This document shows positions 53,774 through 64,000 of a DNA stretch of 64,000 bases, piece after piece (position 1 is the first letter of the stretch; the number at the start of each line of letters is the position of its first letter). A program made the translations under genes and the position numbers. Where the stretch lies: positions 25,996,272 to 26,060,271 of the forward strand of contig NC_026659.2 of assembly GCF_000004075.3 (NCBI RefSeq). Direction: 5' to 3'. The notes under the pieces were generated by a model. The model was not told the DNA's origin, did no database searches, and saw nothing but the letters and a program-made list of their open reading frames with translations. This DNA is from Cucumis sativus (lineage: Eukaryota; Streptophyta; Magnoliopsida; Cucurbitales; Cucurbitaceae).

Positions 53774-56700
53774 TTACTTCTTTTCCCTAATCTTTGGTCT
53801 TGACTTCACACTGGCTCTCCTAGCAACATCCCATGCCTTCTGTGGGGCATAAATACCAAGCTGTGCCGCAAAAAATGACTCGTAGCCAGGTGAGTCGAAA
53901 GCAAAGCCAGTGTGCTTTGATAATTCTCGGGGGAGTTGAGACATGGCGTAGCTTCTTGCCTCTTCCGGTGTAAGATGGTTTTGAATTTCAAGCAATCCTG
54001 CAGTTCCTCTACCTTCGGGTTCATGTCTATGTATTTCTTGTACTATCTGATAATCGTAGGGGAAAAACCATCTCTGAAGGCTGTATCAACATATAAAAAA
54101 AATCAAAGTGGAAAATATATTAGCAATAGAACAAAAATTGTAGATGAAATAAGATAAAACAGACCAAGGTTGGCCAATCATCCATCTAGAATCCGATGTA
54201 TTTCCTATGTGATGTATAGTTCAAAGAATGCATACCCTTGGTAAGCGAAATCACAAAGAAGTGCAACAACGGGAACGAGGATAACAGCTACGTAAAAATA
54301 TAATGTACTCATTAAGACATATATGACGAAATATACATTTTCCTGCAGCAAAAGGGACAATAATAAAGTGAGTGTTAAAAGAAAATTAATAGATTAAAAT
54401 TGAACTTTCTGAGGGGTAAAAAAGGCAACAAAACTGACCTGCCTATCATGTGGTGTCATAATACCGGAATATAAGAAAATAAATAAGAACCATGCTAAAA
54501 TGCTTCCCCCAACCGTAATGTAGTGCCACCGAGTAATTGAATTACAGATCATAAGCAGCCGCAAATTCACAGTCACTACAATGCATGTGAAAGTCATCGT
54601 GCTGATATCCCACAGACCAAACACCTTGCCTGATGACGATTGACTACTGGAACTAGAAGCGGTTACAAAATAGTAAAAGACTAAAGATTGGTAAACGGAA
54701 AAGAAAGCCCAAGTTGTCACAACTCTCCACTTGAAAAACACATTTCTTATTCCCTCTCTGTAGAGCTCAGGGTACTTTTTGGAAAGGGCAGCACTGACAT
54801 CCTAGCAAAATATATATATTGTGAATATTAATTGGTAGGAGAGAGAAAGGATAGATTTCATCTGAAAAAAACAAAAGAAAATCTACAAGAACTATAGCCA
54901 TCTCTTCAATAGCAGACCGTTACGTGCATTGAGCAGCGTAGTAAGAAAGAATGCAATACCTTGTCAAATAGTCCAACAATTATTACAGGTAGTGCGGTGA
55001 ATATGACATTATAAAGTGACTGGAACCAATCGTCGTAGAATCTTTGACCAGAAAACCCAGTTTGGAAGGTAAACCAAAACTGAGTTAAAGTGAACGTAAG
55101 ATTCTTGTAAAAGAAGTATGTGACAACCTGCCAAAGCACAAGTGTGTTCATTATGGAAAAGTCTTGTGAAATAAGGATGTATTTGAAAGTGGCTTAAAAA
55201 ATAACAAACGTAATTTTAACCATTGCGAAAACACTCTCAAACATGCCCTAAATGTCATAACCAACTAATTAATGAGACAATGTGCAAGAATTCAGAGTGA
55301 GATAATAAGACGCAAAAAATAAGTTGGAACCTTGCATATTCGAAGATATGACCATCGTCCATGCACAAGAAGTAAATCTGTGAGAAAGCGAAACTGGGCA
55401 ATAGCAAAATCACTAGCCATCACTGCTTGCATTCCCTCCTGCCCACTTATTCCAATGCCCACATGAGCTGCTTGAATCATGCTAACATCATTTGCACCAT
55501 CACCAATACTAAGTGTTATTTTCTGTGCACCTTTCTTCACCAAACTTGTCACCTGCAAGAGATGATTACACAGTGACTGACTATTGAGCCAACTCACAAT
55601 GATTAAGTTACTCAAAAGCTATCATATCATTTAATATAAAAGCAAGGTTTTCAATTACTAGATCAACCACATCAGTCCACCAGTATGGCACACAGAAGGT
55701 GACTCTCTGAAACATACATTCATATATTCTAATAAAAAAAATGTCTCTAAATAAAAGCAATAGACCTCTGTAGGCAAGTAGCATGATAATATTAAAAAAT
55801 AACAGTAGCACATGCCGTGGATAATTAGTTGCTTTCTAAGGGAGGCTAACCTGCGCTTTCTGCAAAGGAGAAACTCGGCAGCAAACAACCGAACTACAAT
55901 TCAAGCTCAATTTTAGTAAAGTAACTCGCAGACTTGGATCTAGTGCATACATCAAACATTTTCCATCTATAACGAGAGCCAATTTTGGTGGAGGGATAGA
56001 ATGTAAACACAGCTGTGCTTCCTCAAGGCATCTCTTCAGTTCCTTTTTTACTTCTTCTCTAATAAAACGTGCAAGTTCTACTTGGTCACCCTGATAAAAA
56101 TGCTAAATATTAGTAGAGTAGTAATATAGCTGAAAACCATATTAAGCAACATATAAGATCATCACTAGGCTAATATGCTGGAACCTTACCCTGTTCTCAA
56201 CTTCTCTGATTTCATCCGTTTCTGAACTGATAATAAATTGTTTCATCTCATTGTTTATCAAATTGCAAGCTGAAAAAGATAAGAACTCCAGATAAATCAA
56301 ATAGTTAGAAAAATAAATAGATAATTATCAAATTATTTAATTTGGCTATTGCTTTACTTTAGTTTAGCTACTGCCAAAATGTCAACCTACCATAAGCTAT
56401 ATTAATAGCAGTTTCCATCTTGTCTCCTGTTAGCACCCAAATCTTGATACCAGCTCTAGAAAGTGTCTGTATACAGTTTGGTACTCCTTCTTGAAGCTTA
56501 TCTTCTATAGCAGTACAGCCAATCAAAATAAGGTCTTTCTCTATAAGTTCTGCAACCTGCATATTTTTCATTCGTACATGAGAATACCATATAATGTTTA
56601 TTCAGTGGTCTAAAGATATGAGGTTCCAAATTAATTCCATCGACTCTTTAAATCAATGGAAGTACAGTTTAAAATACCATTCTCTTTCTCAGTCCATTCA

Positions 56701-59700
56701 TGAAAATTTTAAAGGATGTCAAACACCATGATGGTAGAAATCATACACATGAGCCAAGAAACTTCCGTTCCATAAAACAAAACAGAGTAATGCTCACATG
56801 TTGACTGAAAAATATTACATGATTCTGATTCAATACACATTCAAGAATGGAGATGACATATTCTTTCTTTCTTTTTTCCCATATAATGGAAACAGAAAGC
56901 ATTTCATTGATTGATGAAAGAGATGTAAAAAAATCCTACTTTTGAATAACTACAAGAAACTCCTCCCGTTTGTCATGAAGCAATAAGCTAAAATTACAAA
57001 AGAGTGGAGAATGACAATCTTTTGTAACTGTAGGCTTTTTATTATTATTAACCATGGGAAGGTTTCCTTTCTTCTCTTAATTTTTCTGTAGCTCTTTTAA
57101 GCAGGGTTTCTACCCACGGTTAGGTTGTTCCTTTTACTTTCCTCTTTCGAGCATATACCAAACCGGACTACATGTCCTGAGATGACGAATGGCTTCAATG
57201 ACCATTATCGCAATCACCCTTCACCAGGAGGGCAGGGGTAGAAAAAAACGGTGTACTTTTCTACGGGGAAAGAAAATATCACAATTGCTTAACCCACCTC
57301 ATCCAATTTCTTTTCACGATCTCTTAGTGAAGATTTAGCTTGAATGAATTTCTCGTTCCAGCTTTCATACACATCAGGATGCAAATCTCTGTAAGCAAGG
57401 CACAGGGTTCTCAGACCGGAAGATCCAAACTTCTCCAAGTGCTCCCTAGTTATATTCTTCAGATCATCATTTCCACCAGCCAATCTCTCATATACAACGG
57501 TATCAGCACCCTGGTCAGAGCAATTAACCACATGTCAATATATCTGACAAACAGAAAGCTAATTCGCAAAACATTAAAAGATTACCTTGCAATACAAGAT
57601 AAGCCTGCCATCAGAATAACGACACACCACAGACTGACGCTTTCTTACACTGTTAACAAGAGCAAATACAATGGACAAATTTATATGGTTACTAGTAAAA
57701 TCATATCGAGTTGAAGTATATTGAAGGAATACACTATACCAACCTATTGAACTCAAGTACATTGAGAATTTCATAAGAAACATCTTGGATTTTACCCATC
57801 TTCTCAACATGAGATTCACGAACATATATTGTAGTAGGGGTACGCCTGAGATAGTAGAAAGTGGGACAGATATTACTAGAAATACAATCCGAAACATTCT
57901 TCTATAATTAGTCCCAAAATCAGAATGAACAATAAACATTCCATAATTGAAGTTGAGCATTACATACTATGCCAAATGCCAAGGGTACATTTTTATGGCC
58001 ATAATCAACATGGAATTTTTTTACAAGAAAAATACTCTTCCAATGAGTAATAGAAAAGGAAATATTTCAACCCTTTGCCAAAGCCACATGATGGAAAAGC
58101 CTCGTTGGACTGGGAGTAGACAAAAGTATCAAATGCATGGGTTTCTACCACCACACTATAAGACTAACATAATGCCCAAGTGAAGAGGAAACACAGTTCA
58201 CTGGAATCTGTCGTGTAAACCTTGAACTCATGGAACATATTTATATGGGATGTGCAAACCTGTAAAAGAAGAAGCCAAAGTTTTTAGCAGCAGCCACCAA
58301 GGCAGCCTCATCAGGTGATGCGGCCTGATATGTGATCTTTTCTGGGGATTCATCACCCTCAGGAAGTACAGTATGACAAATAGCAAGGCATCTGAAAAAT
58401 TCCTAAAAAAGGCAACATAACTATTAGTTATTGTATGTATCAATGATTCAAATACAAAAACCACTCCATCAACACAAAGAAAATTGTCAAAAGTTTATCC
58501 TATAAGATCTTTCCCACTTTGTTTAGGTATATTAATCATTATGATAAAACAAAAATTCTATGGGGAACTTGAGGATCACAGCAACGGTAGAAGCATAACA
58601 AGATATTACACTGAGGCAGCCATTAAGCTGAGCCATGAACAATCACAAGTTCAACCGTTAATCATAGAAATTCACTTTTTTTTTCCAAAATAAGATCATT
58701 TTAATGATAATTAACTGTGCAGGGGAACAAAAGACCCCAATCCAAAGAGTTGCAAAAAACTTCTCCATCCAATTGGTCAAAAGTTAAGTAAAACTATAAG
58801 AAAGAAAAGGAAAATTCAATTTACATCATGAACGAGTGAGGTAAAGAACATCTTCAAAAAAGACCAAGCAGACATTTTCCTTGGAACCAAAGATTCGATG
58901 ATTTCTTTCGAGGCAACCAACCAAAAAATAATAACAATAAATAAAAAGATGAACTAAAAAAAATTCTTCCGAAAGATTCCCTTCTTGTACTTAAAAGGGA
59001 TGGCAAGCATAATAGTTCAAAGAACACAAATACAACATGGGGGGGGAGGAGGAGGATATAATGAAAAAACCACAAAATCAAGAACTCACACCTAATTAAA
59101 GCTTCAGACGCTAGATGGTGTCCAAAATGTTAAGTTGAAGGTTCAGAGTCTATAACACACTCCTAACTGACCGTGTACACTAATTTAATTTGGTTAAAAA
59201 TAGTTAACACACCTTACAAAGGTCAGAGTTGGGCTCATTTCTCCATGCTCCCCTCATAAGCCTAGGATCATCAAAGTTAAATCCCTTTTCTTGAACAGCA
59301 TTGGCTGATTTGTGTGCCTGCAAAACAAAACTCTATAAGGGCCGATAACCTCATTCATCACTGAATATAGGGTACAGAACACAAACCTCTTCCACTTTCA
59401 AGCCATTCTGCTCAGCAATCCCCCTCTCTATTTCAGTGATACCAGTGCCATAAACCTCTCCACCAATTGAACACTTAAAGAACTCCATTAGATTCCTGGT
59501 AAGAGTACCAGTTTTATCTGAAAAGATGTACTCTACCTGATCAAAAGCCACAATTTAAAACCACCGAAATACAACCTTTGAGAAAATGTTACAATTTCCA
59601 TATTGCTTCAAAAATATTTTATCAAGTAAATATGTACCTGTCCAAGTTCTTCGTTCAGATTGGAAGTTCTGGCCAATGCAGGGGTATTGCTATCAGCATG

Positions 59701-62700
59701 GAACATATTTAGATCCTTATTGATATATTGTGTCGATTGAATAAATTTGATCATCTGAAAATTGCATTAAGAGTAAAAATGAACCCCCAAATAGTGAATG
59801 TGTGCATTACTAAACTAATGCAGAACCAATTAAATGATGGATCACATTACCCACCTCAATGGAAACATAAAGAGAAATAGGAATGATTGTTGAGTATAGA
59901 GTAATCAAGGTAAACATGGTCAGAATGATAACCTGTGGAAATCACTATCCAGATCAACAGCATGAAAAAATGATGGTGGTGGTGATAAATAAGAAGAGAG
60001 AAAAAGATTAACCAATTACAAAAAATTACCAGGAATCGGTTGCGAGGGTTGAATTGGTTTTCGCCTCCCTTATCAAGAGCTAAGTAGTAGTACTCTTCGT
60101 TTACAAACACGCCACTAAAAATTCAACAACAAAAATTGAAAAACCACGAGTAGAAAAATTATCAAAAAAACTAATCAAGTATATCATACCTGCCAATGGC
60201 TCCAATCAAACACATCACAAATAGAGTAGCAAACAGCGTAAGTATAAGCTTGTCAAGTTTCTTTTCCAGAGTACTTCTTTTGGAGGGAACATTCATAGCA
60301 TTCATCATAACCTGCATATTTATTCAATCCAAAAAGAGTTCACAAAAACTTGCATCATCGTTAAAACTTAAAATGTTGCAATTTCCATATTGCTTCAGAA
60401 AAAACATTACATTATTATTTACTAACAAGAATTTTTTTTTCTCCCTAACACCCTCACTCATTCCCCACCTAAATGGGGAATCCCTGCTCCGTTAGGAGTT
60501 GCAAAAGCCCTCTCTGATAAAGAGCTCAAAACGCCTTTTCATTTACATGCACATTCCAAATCCTCGTACGTTTCCTCAAGAACTCCATTGTTTATGCCCT
60601 TCTAGACATCCCATGAGATAAAAATGATTGGTTCCAGTTTTAGCTGAATCCTTAAATTTTGAAACTCGCAAAATAATCTGAAACTCGCAAAATAATCCAT
60701 GATTTCTATATAATAACCTTGGGCACCTAAACCATAATAGTATTGTTATACAATCTAGTATGTCCACTAATTGAAGCAGGATAACAGTTAACAGACCTTC
60801 GTTTCATGGCCAGTAAAAATAACAGCCCCAACAATATACTCCGTATTCCTGAGACTGCATCCCTGTAAACCATCATAATGAGAAAGCATAAAAGTTAGGG
60901 TATTATTGAGAGGTAATGTTTCCTTTTAAAGCAAATATAGGAACTCTTTTAGAGCCATAAAAGTACAACAAATAGCAAGAAACCAAGTTGCAGCATTGAA
61001 AGGTAAAAAGAAAAGATCATACTCGCAGTAAAAGTTGGTTTGGGCTGAGAGGTAATGTTTGCTTCTGAATAATAACATTGCCTGTGAAAGTGTAGAGTGA
61101 ATTGTTTGGTTGCTCACATTGTACTTCACCTGCATTTTGAAGGGGTAAAGAATAACCAATACTTTTCATGTATAATAATAAAAAAATGAACACACACACA
61201 CACAGAGAAAACTAAAGAAACGAAATCATACATGGATGGAACCATAGATTATTTTCATGATCAATGACATTCATTCTAAGGGAGTATAACAAAGCAAAGA
61301 CTCAAAATGACCAAGCAATTTGAACTAAAATTTGCATAGTCAATGTTTTCAAGAGATCATTTCATACCTTGAGATAGCATTGAACATACGAGGAGATATT
61401 TTTCACTTCCATAATGATGTATATTTTGTCATCATAAGTCCTTACAAATTGCTATTCACATCATAAAACATTTATTAAGTTAAAATACAGATGTTCAGCC
61501 TTCAGCTACCACATCCTTGATGCCAACGTCTACAAACAGGTGTTACCATGCATTGCATTTATTATGTCATAATGTTCACATTTAATCAACTTCTGAGTCA
61601 TAAAGTAATCAAGAAATGCTTAATCATTCCATGACATAAATAGCTGCAAAACCCACAAGATGATAAAAATAAATAGAGAATATGAACCTTTAAATTCAGA
61701 TGCCTTCTCTGGAGTCAGGTAATCCCAGGTCTTTTCCAGAGCTTTCCTAATCTTCAAATTTGTCTCGCCATCAAGGTTAGCGGTCTATGAGCCAAAAAAA
61801 AAATCAAATAATTGAACTTCCTGGAGGGCTGAATTCATCACCGTTCTAAGACCATCACTTATTCAGAACTAAATTGCAATTGAGATGGAAAAGAGAACCT
61901 CAATGTAGCAGACACCATCTGGATTTGTACTAGCAAGGAAAAGAAGATCAGCAGGAAAAAATCCATCTTGTCGAACCTGCATCCACGCCAAGGGAAGTTA
62001 AAGGTCACACAATAGAAAGACCTAATATATAGAGAGCTCAAATATATTATCTACCTTTCTCAACCACTGGACTCTAGGTTTTTCCTATGTAGAACCTCCT
62101 TTTGTAGTGAATTTCAATAATTTTTTTCTTAAGGATCTTTTCCTAGATTGGTTTTCCCTTCATGAAGGGTGAAAATCGAGTTTTATTGAGATTGAAAAAT
62201 AAATAGATAAAAGAATGCAAAAGGATATATAAAATGATATCCCAACAAAAGAAGCCAAATAGACCTAAACTAACTATACAAAAATGAGATTCCATTCTAA
62301 TAGAATAAAGCCTAACGAATGATTCTAAGAAATCCTTTTGTAGTGATCTTTCTATTCAATCGTTCATCAAAGTTTTTTTTTAAATAAGGTTTCATCAAAA
62401 TCTGTAGGGTGCAAAAATGCTATTGCCCCTCATTCACTCAACCTAGCATAAGTCCTGACTATACCCGTGATCCACCTTAACCTTATATCTGCTTCATTCA
62501 ATGACAACCCAACTCTCAGCATAGCCCTACCCATCCCATCAAACCGAAGGAGCAATACAACATTCGAAGGGGAGCAAGTGTTTTCTAATAAAGAAACAAC
62601 CAACAAAGTGATAAAATCCATATGCCACCAAAAACAAACCAGCCACAAAGTCAAAAGAAGCCCCTCTACATAAATGAAAGGGAACAAGTGAACGTGGATG

Positions 62701-63965
62701 TTCTTTTTTCTTTTTTTGAAAGGATACAACACTTTTCATTGATATAATGAAAAAGCAAAAGCTCAATTCACAATATCACATAAAACAAAAAGGGGGGGGA
62801 AAGAAAAGGAAGCAGAAGAAGAAGCATAAGATAGAAAATTTTGCAAATAGATTGGATGGAGAACACCAAGAAGCAAATGTGGAAGGTAACAGAGATTAAA
62901 GAAGAGATCACCACTTGAAATATTCTAATTTGAGAAAACACTTTGTTTTAAAACCTATTCATGATATATTATTTAATTATTGATAATAAGATTAATCATA
63001 ACCCTTAGATTGTTGGGTTCAGTGCCGTTTTGTGGAAATTATGGGTGAGAAAAATGCACGGTTTTTCCAAGGCAAAGATAGACCCTCCAAGGAAATCTTA
63101 GATCTATCAATCTTCCATGCTATATTTGGGTGTAAAATGCACATCCCTTTAACAATTTTAGTATAGATTTCCTTGTGGCAAATTGGAGACAACTTTTCTA
63201 ACACTCTGGATTATTTCAATCAATCGATAAAATTGTTTCTAACCTAAAAAACCATTGGGTTTAGCGGTACTTTCACATAGAATGGTCATGTGATTGAATT
63301 ATGTAATGTCCATTACCTCCTAATTAACCACTTAATTTTCAAGAACACAAATGAAGGGGAGTGTTACTGTATCGATATAATATTAAATGTATCATAATAC
63401 AAAACTTAATTTTTAGATTCAGTAATGATTAAAAACAAAGAAAGCACATAAATATAAATCAATGCATCATTGTCAATCATAAGGAGGGGAAACAAACTCC
63501 TATCAGAGGCCAACCTTGTTCTTCAAATAATAGGATTCTTTTTCAGATATTCAAAATCATAATAGAGAAAATAACATTTGAAAGGTCATGTTAGCCATAA
63601 AATAAAACAGCACTTACCCTAACAATGTCTCCAACCTGCAACCTTTTCCACGGAACACTCTCCCACTTTTGATCTTGCAGCACATCTACAAGATTATTAT
63701 TAATTGCCATATCATTCTGGAATCGTTTCTGCATGGCATGATTAAAATGTCATAACATAAACAAAGCAGCTATGCATTCAAAGGACCTTATATTTTTTTT
63801 TTTACATAGAGATTCTTTGCTTAAAAAAATTCAACGTTGGGGTTGAAACAATTGAAAGGCAAACATATAGTGAGGGCACTCACCCAGTCCTCAAATGCTT
63901 CTTTAATGAGTGAGACGAGTAGAACCAAACTTAAAGGGACCACATTTGTAATGGGATGCACGGGA
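53774..63965 (-). CDS. ALA3: Phospholipid-transporting P4-ATPase (ALA3-like flippase), N-terminus outside the window
   Basis: P4-ATPases move phospholipids to the cytosolic leaflet; Arabidopsis ALA3 acts with an ALIS beta subunit in Golgi vesicle formation. Twenty-four exons join in phase to 1123 aa; about 90 residues are missing compared with ~1213 aa. Exons: 63884-63965, 63618-63728, 61899-61976, 61688-61784, 61023-61129, 60797-60862, 60190-60311, 60030-60114, 59855-59932, 59638-59754, 59387-59536, 59213-59317, 58260-58402, 57744-57845, 57586-57649, 57298-57510, 56391-56556, 56190-56269, 55851-56090, 55331-55552, 54960-55127, 54439-54801, 54236-54342, 53774-54080. Motifs: A-domain DGET ([10 protein letters not shown]), P4-specific PISL in TM4 (IIPISLYVS), phosphorylation site DKTGTLT (exon 59387-59536), nucleotide-binding YCKGAD, hinge [11 protein letters not shown], and six C-terminal membrane segments. 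The C-terminal tail ([18 protein letters not shown] and beyond) fits ALA3. The largest intron is 61977-63617. Confidence 0.96.
56860..56935. mobile_element. LINE-tail-like sequence in a flippase intron
   Basis: Read on the minus strand this stretch gives CTTTCATCAATCAATGAAAT followed by a T-rich end. It resembles the 3' tails of plant LINE retrotransposons (CTTTCATTnnnTCAATGAAA). No reverse-transcriptase motif remains in the 741-bp intron. Confidence 0.3.
60660..60697. repeat. Perfect 19-bp tandem duplication in a flippase intron
   Basis: TGAAACTCGCAAAATAATC occurs twice head to tail (60660-60678 and 60679-60697) with no mismatch, which indicates a recent local duplication. Confidence 0.9.
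61977..63617. mobile_element. Large flippase intron with LINE-tail-like and other inserted sequence
   Basis: This 1.64-kb intron is the largest in the gene. A block at about 62400-62700 is less AT-rich than typical intron and is followed at 62711-62760 by a segment whose minus strand reads TTTTTCATTATATCAATGAA and ends TTGTATCCTTTC, as plant LINE tails do. A second tail-like piece (TTTTATTGAGATTGAA) lies at about 62180-62197. These suggest truncated retrotransposon insertions on the minus strand. I see no intact coding domain. Confidence 0.4.
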
Positions 63966-64000
63966 CTGCATAGTGAAAAATAATTAAAAAGGTAATCGCT

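Overview
The window is AT-rich nuclear DNA of a flowering plant. Its genes carry many short exons with canonical GT/AG introns, separated by kilobases of AT-rich, microsatellite-rich spacer. A eudicot is certain from the proteins. A cucurbit (Cucumis or a relative) is my best guess, because a degenerate 'ctatcattgataga' type repeat near 47.9 kb resembles a dispersed repeat I associate with Cucumis; I could not test this.

Layout from left to right. (1) 1-110, minus: the first ~36 codons of a secretory protein, cut by the window edge. (2) 6116-8845, minus: mitochondrial pyruvate dehydrogenase E1 alpha, 8 exons, 385 aa. (3) 10526-19320, minus: a SIN3-like co-repressor scaffold (SNL), 22 exons, 1443 aa. 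(4) 25948-27744, plus: an intronless family-92 glycosyltransferase. (5) 28271-31306, minus: CCB4, a chloroplast cytochrome b6f assembly factor, 7 exons. (6) 37065-38993, plus: a SHAQKYF-type single-MYB factor with a zinc knuckle and an EAR motif, 3 exons. (7) 40575-43492, plus: a conserved, uncharacterised small type I membrane protein, 4 exons. (8) 44032-46349, minus: protein phosphatase 2A catalytic subunit, 6 exons, 306 aa. (9) 48467-49248, minus: a CLE peptide precursor split over two exons. (10) 53774 to the right edge, minus: an ALA3-type P4-ATPase lipid flippase, 24 visible exons, missing only its N-terminus. All exon models were built by hand; reading phase closes at every junction, and the reconstructed lengths fit the families.

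The genes do not form one pathway. They are housekeeping genes (PDH E1 alpha, CCB4, PP2A, flippase), regulators (SNL, MYB) and a peptide signal (CLE). What links them is ancestry. From memory, Arabidopsis has ALA3, PP2A-1, CCB4 and PDH E1 alpha close together near At1g598xx-599xx. It has PP2A-5, CLE26, an unknown protein, MYB and SNL4 near At1g6996x-7006x, and IAR4 next to SNL3 near At1g2418x-2419x. This window appears to hold the union of these blocks, as expected of a less fractionated ancestral segment.

Intergenic DNA (about 0.3-5.8, 19.9-25.7, 31.4-36.9, 46.4-48.4 and 49.3-53.7 kb) shows no convincing protein genes. It holds microsatellites, CACGTG-containing islands, small tandem duplications and probable transposon debris. 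I found no bacterial-type system, CRISPR, viral gene or rRNA/tRNA gene, and no clearly novel system. The items most worth a second look are the variant CLE peptide, the uncharacterised membrane protein and the merged synteny.
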